The notes under the pieces: model-generated
The model's database searches: none
What the model was told of the DNA's origin: nothing
The model's input: only the letters and a program-made list of their open reading frames with translations
Shown here: one piece after another, positions 8,305 through 14,625 of the stretch
How positions within the stretch are numbered: position 1 is the stretch's first letter
Layout: each line of letters begins with the position of its first letter
Position numbers and translations under genes: made by a program
Assembly (NCBI GenBank): GCA_050741255.1
Contig: JBOIEQ010000082.1
Span: 1-18,589, forward strand
Origin: CAZXNF01 sp050741255
GTDB taxonomy: Bacteria > Pseudomonadota > Gammaproteobacteria > Burkholderiales > SG8-41
DNA length: 18,589 bases
Direction of reading: 5' to 3'

Positions 8305-8854
8305 GGAAGTCTCCTCGATCGATGGGCAACGCCTGCCAGCGTGGCGCCAGCGGAAGGTTCAGATTATCACGGCCCTGCTGGCGGTCGCGCTTGCCGTCGC
8401 GCTGACAATGTCCTACACGGGCGCGATGCGTGCGTCGCCGGCACCCGCCGTCACCATCGTGTCTCTGCGGGGCGAGAAGATCACCACCGCGGACCTGCGC
8501 GGCCGGGTGGTGCTGGTCAACTTCTGGGCGACCGACTGCGTCATCTGCGTGAAGGAAATGCCGCAGATCGTGTCCACCTACGAACGCTTCCGCGCGCAGG
8601 GTTTCGACACCATCGCGGTGGCGATGCGCCATGATCCGCCCAATTACGTGCTGGCCTACGTGGCGAGGAACGCGTTGCCGTTCACCGTGGCGCTCGATCC
8701 CCTGGGCGAACTGGCGCAGGCCTTCGGTGGCGTGCGCGCGACGCCGACGTCCTTCCTGCTGGACCGGCGCGGGAACATCGTGTGGCGGATCACGGGAGAA
8801 CCGGACTTCGCGCAACTCCACGCGCTGGTGGAGGCCAAACTCGCTGAACGCTGA
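8303..8854 (+). CDS. TlpA-like membrane-anchored thioredoxin-fold protein
   Basis: Thiol-disulfide oxidoreductase of the TlpA/ResA type, probably anchored in the inner membrane with its domain in the periplasm, where it would reduce disulfides of partner proteins. From the ATG at 8303 it has 183 residues: a short basic start (WRQRK), one signal-anchor helix (about residues 19-37), then a thioredoxin domain with FWATDCVICVKEMP (Cys79, Cys82) and the cis-Pro block ATPTSFLLDRRGNIVWR. The start is uncertain: ATG 8294 is also in frame, and neither has a good Shine-Dalgarno. The frame is open back to 8174, but that part overlaps the DUF4197 coding region and is likely a shadow. It converges on lipA with a 9-bp gap. 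Confidence 0.88.
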   Translation: MEVSSIDGQRLPAWRQRKVQIITALLAVALAVALTMSYTGAMRASPAPAVTIVSLRGEKITTADLRGRVVLVNFWATDCVICVKEMPQIVSTYERFRAQGFDTIAVAMRHDPPNYVLAYVARNALPFTVALDPLGELAQAFGGVRATPTSFLLDRRGNIVWRITGEPDFAQLHALVEAKLAER

Positions 8855-8863
8855 GGATGCGGC

Positions 8864-9829
8864 TTAAGCGATGCCCGCGTCGTGCGCCTGCTGGTCCGCG
8901 TGGTAGGACGAGCGCACCATCGGCCCGCTCGCGGCATGCCGGAATCCCATCTCCGCGGCGGCACGTTCGAACATCTGAAACACCGCCGGCTCGACGTAGC
9001 GCAGCACCGGCAGATGGCCTGCGGATGGCTGCAGGTACTGGCCGATCGTCAGCATGTCGACGTCGTGCGCGCGCAGGTCGCGCATCACTTGCAGGATTTC
9101 TTCGTCGGTTTCGCCCAAGCCCACCATCAGGCCCGATTTCGTCGGCAGGTGCGGGAAGCGCGCCTTGAAGTCCTTCAACAGCTTCAGCGAGTGCGCGTAG
9201 TCGGCGCCTGGCCGCGCTTGCTTGTATAAACGCGGCACGGTTTCCAGGTTGTGGTTCATGACGTCGGGCGGTGCGGCGGACAGCTTTTCCAGCGCGGTGT
9301 CGAGACGCCCGCGGAAATCCGGCACCAGCACCTCGATCTGCGTGCCGGGCGAGCGCTCGCGCACCGCGCGGATGCAGTCGGCGAAGTGCTGTGCGCCGCC
9401 GTCGCGGAGATCATCGCGGTCGACGCTGGTGATCACCACGTAACGCAGCTTCAGCGCCGCGATGGTCGTCGCCAGATTGACGGGTTCCTCCGCGTCCGGC
9501 GGCAGCGGCCGGCCGTGCCCCACGTCGCAGAACGGGCAGCGCCGCGTGCACAGGTCGCCCAGGATCATGAAGGTTGCCGTGCCCTTGCCGAAGCATTCGC
9601 CGATGTTCGGACAGGAGGCTTCCTCGCACACGGTGTGCAGTTTGTGTTCGCGCAGGATGGATTTGATCTCGTCGAAGCGCGAGTTGTTGCTGACGCGCAC
9701 GCGGATCCAATCGGGCTTTTTCAGCCGCTCGGCGGGCACCACCTTGATGGGGATGCGCGCGGTCTTCGCGCCGCCTTTTTGTTTGACGGATGCGGCGGGG
9801 AGCGGCGCGTTGTCGAGGGTCGAACTCAT
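8864..9829 (-). CDS. lipA: Lipoyl synthase LipA
   Basis: Radical SAM enzyme that inserts two sulfur atoms into protein-bound octanoyl groups to make lipoyl groups on 2-oxoacid dehydrogenase subunits and GcvH. At 321 residues the length is normal. The auxiliary [4Fe-4S] ligands are Cys68, Cys73 and Cys79 (CEEASCPNIGEC); the radical SAM cluster ligands are Cys94, Cys98 and Cys101 (CTRRCPFC). The C-terminal RSSY that holds the sacrificial cluster serine is present at 306-309. The start overlaps the lipB stop as ATGA (9826-9829), indicating coupled translation with lipB. All known key residues are intact. Confidence 0.98.
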   Translation of the reverse strand: MSSTLDNAPLPAASVKQKGGAKTARIPIKVVPAERLKKPDWIRVRVSNNSRFDEIKSILREHKLHTVCEEASCPNIGECFGKGTATFMILGDLCTRRCPFCDVGHGRPLPPDAEEPVNLATTIAALKLRYVVITSVDRDDLRDGGAQHFADCIRAVRERSPGTQIEVLVPDFRGRLDTALEKLSAAPPDVMNHNLETVPRLYKQARPGADYAHSLKLLKDFKARFPHLPTKSGLMVGLGETDEEILQVMRDLRAHDVDMLTIGQYLQPSAGHLPVLRYVEPAVFQMFERAAAEMGFRHAASGPMVRSSYHADQQAHDAGIA

Positions 9830-10491
9830 GCGAGCTGGCGTGTCATCTGTTGGGCGAGTTTCGCGCCGAGAAGTTCCGGGGTGTCGCGGACGCCGAGGTC
9901 GCGGGTCTGCGTGACAGCGAGGCCAGGATAACCGCAGGGGTCGATCGCCGCGAACGGCGCGAGATCCATGTCCACGTTGAGGGCAAGGCCGTGATACGCA
10001 CAGCCGTTGCGGACCCTGAGACCCAGCGCCGCGATCTTCGCGTCCCCGACGTAAACGCCTGGCGCTTCCGGGCGGCCGCGAGCGGTGATCCCGTATTCGG
10101 CGAGCGAGTCTATCACGGCGTTTTCCATGCGCCGGACCAGCGTCCGCACGCTTAGGGCGCGCCGCCGCAGGTCGACCAGCAGATACAGCACGACCTGTCC
10201 GGGCCCGTGGTAGGTCACCTGCCCGCCGCGGTCGCTGCGCACGACGGGGATGCCGTTGTCCACGCGCGGCAGGTGCTCGGCGCGGCCGGCGATGCCCAGC
10301 GTATAGACGGGCGGGTGTTCGGTCAGCCAGAGTTCGTCCGTCGTGTCGACGCCGCGCTTTGCGGTAAAAGCCTGCATCGCCTGCCAGGTCGTCGTGTAGT
10401 CGGTGCGGCCTGGCGTGCGCACGCGCGGCGCATCCAGCGCGGGTGCGCGGGCGGCGGAGGTGTCGTGCGTGGACAGGACGGTGGCGGACAT
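9826..10491 (-). CDS. lipB: Octanoyltransferase LipB
   Basis: Transfers octanoate from acyl-carrier protein to lipoyl domains, the substrate for LipA; cytosolic. Visible motifs are RGGQVTYHGPGQVVLYLLVD (His95), GDAKIAALGLRVRNGCAYHG (catalytic Lys152) and IDPCGYPGL (catalytic Cys186). The 221-residue frame has about 20 residues more than usual before the family-like part (DYTTTWQAMQAFT). An in-frame GTG at 10422 (residue 24) is another possible start. A TATAGT hexamer at 10498-10503 (minus strand) lies only 6 bp before the ATG, so a transcript from it would either be leaderless or use the later start. It is upstream of and overlapping lipA, and divergent from the hydrolase gene with 74 bp between starts. 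Confidence 0.95.
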   Translation of the reverse strand: MSATVLSTHDTSAARAPALDAPRVRTPGRTDYTTTWQAMQAFTAKRGVDTTDELWLTEHPPVYTLGIAGRAEHLPRVDNGIPVVRSDRGGQVTYHGPGQVVLYLLVDLRRRALSVRTLVRRMENAVIDSLAEYGITARGRPEAPGVYVGDAKIAALGLRVRNGCAYHGLALNVDMDLAPFAAIDPCGYPGLAVTQTRDLGVRDTPELLGAKLAQQMTRQLA

Positions 10492-10565
10492 GCGGCGACT
10501 ATACCCCGCCCGCGTCGTACCCGAAAACCGGTGGTAAGCTCGCGCGCACCGGAACGGTCACACCG

Positions 10566-11456
10566 ATGATGCCGATCTTTTTCAGGAATTGCCGCGCACG
10601 GGCCGCGTTGTCCGTGGCGCTGGTGCTGGCGACGGGAGCGCCGGCGGTCGCCGCCGATGATGCGGCGCAGGCCGCGGCGGTGATGAATGAAACCGTCGTG
10701 CCGGTACCGAAGCCCAGCGCGCCCGGCGTGAAACTCGAGACCACCATTTTCAGGCCCGATGGCCGCGGACCCTTCCCCGTCGCCATCATCAATCACGGCA
10801 AGGCGCCCGGCGATCCGCTGTTCCAGGCACGCGCCCGTTATCTGGCGGCGACGCATGAATTCGTGCGCCGGGGTTACGCGGTGGTTATTCCCATGCGACA
10901 GGGATTCGCGGGCAGCGGCGGCCCTTACGAGGGCGCCGGTTGCGACATCGTGCTCAACGCGCGTCGTCAGGCGGACGACGTCGAAGCCGTCGTCGGCTGG
11001 CTGCGCAAACAGTCCTGGGCCGACACGACGCGCATCGTGGTGCTTGGCCAGTCGCACGGCGGTCTCACCACGCTCGCCTTCGGCACGCGCGAAACCCCGG
11101 GCGTGCGCGCGCTCATCAATTTTGCGGGCGGGCTGCGACTGAACGAGTGCCCATGGCGAGCCGACCTGGTCAGCGCGTTCGGCACGTTCGGCGCCGGCGC
11201 CCGCGTGCCCTCGCTGTGGTTCTACGGCGAGAACGACAGCTATTTCCGGCCCGAACTGGTCGCCGGCATGTACAACGCCTACACGAAGGCGGGCGGCAAG
11301 GCGAAGCTCGTGGCCTACGGTCCGTTCGGCGACGACGCCCACCGCCTGTTCGGATCGGCCGACGGCGTGGAAATGTGGGTGCCGGAGGTCGAACGCTTCC
11401 TGCAAGCGGCGGGTTTGCCGTCGGCGGCACGCCCCCCCGTTGCCCGCGCCCCGTGA
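10566..11456 (+). CDS. Secreted alpha/beta hydrolase (dienelactone hydrolase-like)
   Basis: A probable exported hydrolase; substrate unknown. From ATG 10566 it has 296 residues. The N-terminus is a signal peptide (MMPIFFRNCRARAALSVALV, cut near AVA|ADD). The alpha/beta-hydrolase core shows an oxyanion-type NHGKAP, the nucleophile elbow GQSHGG (Ser163), the acid in GENDSYF (Asp224) and the base in GDDAHRLF (His259). ATGs at 10566 and 10569 are both possible; the frame is open back to 10443 but that part has no family features. No strong Shine-Dalgarno was seen. The stop overlaps the next start as GTGA (11453-11456), so the two are translated together. The pair sits on the opposite strand between lipB and DUF493, genes that usually adjoin. 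Confidence 0.87.
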   Translation: MMPIFFRNCRARAALSVALVLATGAPAVAADDAAQAAAVMNETVVPVPKPSAPGVKLETTIFRPDGRGPFPVAIINHGKAPGDPLFQARARYLAATHEFVRRGYAVVIPMRQGFAGSGGPYEGAGCDIVLNARRQADDVEAVVGWLRKQSWADTTRIVVLGQSHGGLTTLAFGTRETPGVRALINFAGGLRLNECPWRADLVSAFGTFGAGARVPSLWFYGENDSYFRPELVAGMYNAYTKAGGKAKLVAYGPFGDDAHRLFGSADGVEMWVPEVERFLQAAGLPSAARPPVARAP

Positions 11457-11809
11457 TCCGTCTCGCCGCCACCGCCTGCGATGCGGCGCTGGTCAGCTGG
11501 GGCCTGCTGATGCTGGTGCTGTGTTCGGACGGCTTCGGCACGATCGCGGTGGCCGCCTATGCCGTCGTGTATGGCGCCATGCATGGCTGGCTGATTTTTC
11601 GCGGGGCGCGCCACGCGGTTGCCGCGGGTCGGGCGCAGTGGCTGCGGTTGGGCGTGGCCGTACTGAGCGTCAGTCTGCCGCTGGTCTTTCTCGGCCTCGC
11701 GCTCGCCGATGGCGGCGCGCCGCTGGAATGGGCGGGGGCTGCGCTGATGGTACTGCCCGCGTTTTTGAACTGGCGGGCGATCCGGGCAATCGCTGGCGGG
11801 CGGCCTTAA
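11453..11809 (+). CDS. Small four-helix membrane protein
   Basis: A 118-residue hydrophobic protein, not recognised. It starts at GTG 11453, which overlaps the hydrolase stop codon (GTGA); this and the absence of another good start decide the call. Likely membrane helices are at about residues 8-24, 30-50, 64-84 and 92-107, with basic residues (FRGARHAVAAGRAQWLR) between the second and third. No catalytic motif is visible. Its partner is the secreted hydrolase upstream, so a role in the membrane step of the same process is possible (inference). Its TAA (11807-11809) overlaps the stop codon of the convergent DUF493 gene. Confidence 0.75.
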   Translation: MIRLAATACDAALVSWGLLMLVLCSDGFGTIAVAAYAVVYGAMHGWLIFRGARHAVAAGRAQWLRLGVAVLSVSLPLVFLGLALADGGAPLEWAGAALMVLPAFLNWRAIRAIAGGRP

Positions 11810-12111
11810 AGCACCATCACCACCATCGGGTGGTCGCAGAGGTCGCGGTAGAGCGCGTCGAGCTGCTCGCGCGAAGTGGCGTTGATGGTGCAGGTGATGG
11901 ACAGGTACTTGCCGTGCTTCGAGGGTTTCATTTCCACCGTCGCCCCGTCGAAGTCGGGGGCATGCCGGATGACGATGTCCATCACGGTTTGCGCGAAGCC
12001 GGCGCGCGTGAGCCCCATGATCTTGATCGGGAAGGCCGTCGGATACTCGATCAGCGACGACGTGGCGGGGGGCGTTGGCCCCGGAGGAACAGGCGGTTGC
12101 GGGTCCGTCAT
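11806..12111 (-). CDS. DUF493 / YbeD family protein
   Basis: A 101-residue cytosolic protein of the YbeD family, a small ACT-like fold usually found just before lipB; it has been suspected of a regulatory role, which is not proven. SLIEYPTAFPIKIMG (about residues 19-33), HGKYLSITCTINATSREQLDALY and the C-terminal DHPMVVMVL are typical. The first 18 residues are Pro-rich (PQPPVPPGPTPP). The stop codon overlaps that of the convergent small membrane protein (11806-11809). The mobile element ends 15 bp before the ATG, and no clear ribosome site is visible in that space. It is separated from lipB by the opposite-strand gene pair, which is not the usual arrangement. Confidence 0.93.
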   Translation of the reverse strand: MTDPQPPVPPGPTPPATSSLIEYPTAFPIKIMGLTRAGFAQTVMDIVIRHAPDFDGATVEMKPSKHGKYLSITCTINATSREQLDALYRDLCDHPMVVMVL

Positions 12112-12126
12112 GCGGCGCGGCGTTCA

Positions 12127-12392
12127 GGAGCGCCTAACGCAATGAAACACGCGTGCGTTACGGCCAGAATTGTCGGGCACGCGAAGCCCGATGGGGTCTG
12201 TATGGTGGATACTGACCCCTGAGGGCGACAAAGTGAGCGGCGATTCTGGCCGTAACCCTCCGGGCTGGCGCGAGTTTGGCCCATGGCGTCGTTATCTGCC
12301 TTGACCGTATACCCCATACGGCCGGCGGCAGATGCCTAGCCCTGAGCCAAACTCGTGCCAGCGCACGTGCGTTTCATTGTGTTAGGCGCTCC
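12127..12392. mobile_element. 266-bp MITE-like element with nested inverted repeats
   Basis: Terminal inverted repeats 12127-12157 and 12362-12392 match at 28 of 31 positions, beginning GGAGCGCCTAAC. Two more inverted repeats lie inside, side by side: arm 1, TTACGGCCAGAAT at 12158-12170 with its exact complement at 12243-12255 (13/13); arm 2, 12264-12282 with 12344-12362 (17/19). Arm 1 holds small hairpins at 12174-12190 (CGGGC/GCCCG) and 12193-12219 (GGGGTC/GACCCC plus GTAT/ATAC). Arm 2 is extended by ATCTGCC/GGCAGAT (12294-12300, 12327-12333) and CCGTAT/ATACGG (12305-12321). The whole can fold as a three-way junction. It has no ORF of its own and I see no target-site duplication. It carries the last 18 codons and stop of dat. 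MITE-like is inferred; a structured RNA or attC-like recombination unit are alternatives. Confidence 0.8.
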
Positions 12393-13247
12393 AAGCTCCC
12401 GCTTGTAGTCCTGATAGCCCTGCAACACCCGCTTGAACGCGGGGCCGGGTTTGCCGGCGCCGACCGGGCGGCCGTCAAGCGTGGTCGCCGCCAGCACCTC
12501 CTTGGTCGAGGAGGTGATCCACAGCTCGTCGGCGGTCTTGACTTCGGATTCGTGTACCTCGCGCACTTCCACCGGCAGGCCTGCTTCGCGCGAGAGGTCG
12601 ATCACCACGTCGTAGGTGATGCCGGGCAGGATTAGGTGGGTTTTCGGCGGCACCAGCACGACGCCGTTCTTCACCGCGAAGACGTTGGACGACGAGGCTT
12701 CCGTCAGGTAGCCGTCGCGGAACATCACCACTTCGGCGGCGCCGGCCTCGACGGCCGCCTGCTTGGCGATGCAGTTGCCGAGCAGCGAGGTCGACTTGAT
12801 GTCGCACTTGTACCAGCGGAAGTCGGTCATCGAGATCACGGGCACGCCCTGTTCCACCTGCTCGCGGGACGGCACCTTGAGCGGGCCCGTCATCATGAAC
12901 ACGGTGGGTTTGAGCCCGGCCGGAAAGGCGTGATCGCGTTTCGCCACACCGCGGGTCACCTGGTAGTACACCGACTGGTCGCCGCCGCCGTTGCGGTTGA
13001 CGAGGTCGTGCGTGAGCTTGCCCCATTCGGCATCGGTGTGCGGATTCGGAATGCGGATCGAATCCATGCTGTGCTGGAAGCGCCGGAAGTGCTCGGCCAT
13101 GCGGAACGGCGCGCCGCCGTACACCGGCACCACCTCGTAGACGCCGTCGCCGAAGATGAAGCCACGGTCGAGCACCGGCACCTTCGCCTCGCTCATGGGG
13201 AGATACTCGCCGTTCAGGTAAACGATGTCGCCGATGTCTTTGGCCAT
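12336..13247 (-). CDS. dat: D-amino acid aminotransferase (class IV PLP aminotransferase)
   Basis: PLP enzyme that likely interconverts D-alanine and D-glutamate with their 2-oxo acids, feeding cell-wall synthesis; a branched-chain or aminodeoxychorismate-lyase-like activity cannot be fully excluded. It has 303 residues. Visible features are VPVLDRGFIFGDGVYEV (24-40), the catalytic Lys in DIKSTSLLGN (Lys151), and the cofactor phosphate-binding EASSSNVFAVK block followed by LPGITYDVVIDL. ACGGAG lies before the ATG (GGAG 7 bases away), supporting the start. It follows dacC by 28 bp, so they are probably one operon. The last 18 residues (286-303, GAPNTMKRTCAGTSLAQG) are encoded by the inverted-repeat element, and the TAG lies inside it. 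The core is complete, so activity is probably kept. Confidence 0.93.
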   Translation of the reverse strand: MAKDIGDIVYLNGEYLPMSEAKVPVLDRGFIFGDGVYEVVPVYGGAPFRMAEHFRRFQHSMDSIRIPNPHTDAEWGKLTHDLVNRNGGGDQSVYYQVTRGVAKRDHAFPAGLKPTVFMMTGPLKVPSREQVEQGVPVISMTDFRWYKCDIKSTSLLGNCIAKQAAVEAGAAEVVMFRDGYLTEASSSNVFAVKNGVVLVPPKTHLILPGITYDVVIDLSREAGLPVEVREVHESEVKTADELWITSSTKEVLAATTLDGRPVGAGKPGPAFKRVLQGYQDYKRELGAPNTMKRTCAGTSLAQG

Positions 13248-13275
13248 GGGGAAACTCCGTCCGGGATGCCGCAGT

Positions 13276-14445
13276 TTACCGGCTCTTGAACCACAGCCGC
13301 ACCGAGTCCCACGCGCGGCCGAAAATGCCGGCGGGGGCGACGGCTTCCAGGGCGACGACCGTGTATTCGAGGAAGGGTTTGCCGTCGAGAGTCAGCCGCA
13401 GCACGCCCACTTTCTGGCCCGCCGCCACCGGGGCGATCAGCGGTTGCGTGCTTTCCAGTTGCGCGACGACCCGTTCGTTCTGGCTCGCGGTGCCGGCGAT
13501 ACCCTTGGGCAGCGCCACCCGCAGATCGTCGGTGAAACCGGCCCTGACGGTGCCGGCGGCGCCCTTCCATACCGGCACGTTCGAGACCGGCTGTCCGGCC
13601 GCGTAGTACTTCACGTCGTCGTAGGACTGGAACCCGTAATTGATCAGCTTCTGGCTTTCGGTGGCGCGCGCCGATTCCGAGCCTGTGCCGAGCACCACGG
13701 AGATCAGGCGGCGCTCGCCGCGCTTCGCGGAAGTGACGAGGCAGTAGCCGGCGGCATCCGTGAACCCGGTCTTCATGCCGTCCACCGCGGGGTCCGACCA
13801 CAGCAGCCGGTTGCGGTTGGGCTGCGTGATGTTGTTGTAGCGGAATTCCTTCAGCGAATAGAGCGGGTAGTACTCGGGGTAGTCGCGCACGATGGCGGCG
13901 GCGAGGAGCGCGAGATCCCACGCCGTCGAGTAGTGCCCGCTGTCGGGCAGCCCGGTGCTGTTGGCGAAGCGCGTGTTCTTCATGCCGAGCCGCAGCGCCT
14001 CCCGGTTCATCATCTCCGCGAAGGCCTCTTCGCTGCCGCCGACCAGCTCCGCCAGCGCAACGCTGGCGTCGTTGCCCGACACGGCGATCATGCCGCGCAC
14101 CAACTCGTCGACCGTCACCGGTTTTTTGGGCTCGATGAAGAGCCGCGAGCCCGAGGTTTTCCACGCGCGCTCGGAGACGGTGACGCTTTGTTCCGGCTGG
14201 ATGCGCTTGTCTTTCAGCGCGCCGAAGACGAGGTAGGCCGTCATCAGCTTGGTCAGCGAGGCCGGCTCGACACGTTCGTCGGCGTTGTGCGTGGCGAGCA
14301 TCTGGTTCGCCGAGTAGTCGAGCAGCACGTACGACTTGGCGGCGATGTACGGGACCGGCGGCAGGACGGCGAACGCGGGGTGGGACAGGAGAACGAGAGA
14401 GAGCGCAAGGATCGCGCGGCAAAGCGAAGTGGAGAGAGTCATCAA
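13276..14445 (-). CDS. dacC: D-alanyl-D-alanine carboxypeptidase (PBP5/6 type)
   Basis: Penicillin-binding protein that trims the terminal D-Ala from peptidoglycan pentapeptides in the periplasm. It has 389 residues. A signal peptide (probable cut AFA|V after residue 26) is followed by the peptidase S11 domain with SLTK (Ser63 nucleophile, Lys66), SGN (123-125) and KTG (225-227), then a PBP5 C-terminal domain. The last residues (RAWDSVRLWFKSR) look like the amphipathic membrane anchor of this family. ATGs for residues 1 and 2 are adjacent (14445, 14442). dat starts 28 bp downstream; D-Ala released here and the aminotransferase act in the same pool (inference). The symbol dacC follows beta/gammaproteobacterial habit; dacA would be as fair. 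Confidence 0.95.
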   Translation of the reverse strand: MMTLSTSLCRAILALSLVLLSHPAFAVLPPVPYIAAKSYVLLDYSANQMLATHNADERVEPASLTKLMTAYLVFGALKDKRIQPEQSVTVSERAWKTSGSRLFIEPKKPVTVDELVRGMIAVSGNDASVALAELVGGSEEAFAEMMNREALRLGMKNTRFANSTGLPDSGHYSTAWDLALLAAAIVRDYPEYYPLYSLKEFRYNNITQPNRNRLLWSDPAVDGMKTGFTDAAGYCLVTSAKRGERRLISVVLGTGSESARATESQKLINYGFQSYDDVKYYAAGQPVSNVPVWKGAAGTVRAGFTDDLRVALPKGIAGTASQNERVVAQLESTQPLIAPVAAGQKVGVLRLTLDGKPFLEYTVVALEAVAPAGIFGRAWDSVRLWFKSR

Positions 14446-14464
14446 GGCGCCGGAAAAAAGCGCG

Positions 14465-14491
14465 ATTATAGCCGCGCCCGGCGCGCTGCAA
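14465..14491 (-). promoter_or_regulatory. Possible sigma-70 promoter of dacC-dat
   Basis: On the minus strand a perfect TATAAT lies at 14470-14465, 19 bp before the dacC ATG. A weak -35 candidate, TTGCAG (14491-14486), is 15 bp upstream, shorter than the usual 17. The leader would be very short and no Shine-Dalgarno is visible. This is the best -10 match seen in the window but only a prediction. Confidence 0.4.
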
Positions 14492-14528
14492 TGCGATTCC
14501 AGGCACGGCGTGCGTCCTGCACGCGGAT

Positions 14529-14625
14529 CCAGTGTGGCGCCTACGCGCGAATCCCAGTATGGCGCCTACGCGCCGCCCCAGTGTGGCGCCTACGCGCGAA
14601 TCCAGTATGGCGCCTACGCGCCGTC
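14529..14625. repeat. Four-copy 24-25 bp tandem repeat
   Basis: Four head-to-tail copies start at 14529, 14554, 14578 and 14602. All share CCAGTRTGGCGCCTACGCGC. Two variants alternate (GTG then GTA, with tails GAAT and CGCC/CGTC), so the array is really two copies of a 48-49 bp dimer. There are no unrelated spacers, so it is not a CRISPR array. A hairpin (14508-14524, GCGTGC/GCACGC) lies just beside it. The last copy contains the anti-sigma stop codon. It fills most of the 168 bp between the anti-sigma gene and dacC. Confidence 0.9.

Noticed and set aside
11811..11826. CACCATCACCACCAT, resembling a His-tag coding stretch
   Set aside because: It is the antisense of the conserved HPMVVMVL end of DUF493, so it is a coincidence and not vector sequence.
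12121..12400. Target-site duplication around the inverted-repeat element
   Set aside because: Flanks (GTTCA on the left, AAGCT on the right) show no direct repeat, so transposition by the usual mechanism is not supported by this evidence.
14529..14625. Possible CRISPR array
   Set aside because: The repeats are directly adjacent and the short differences are repeat variants, not unique spacers; no cas genes are nearby.
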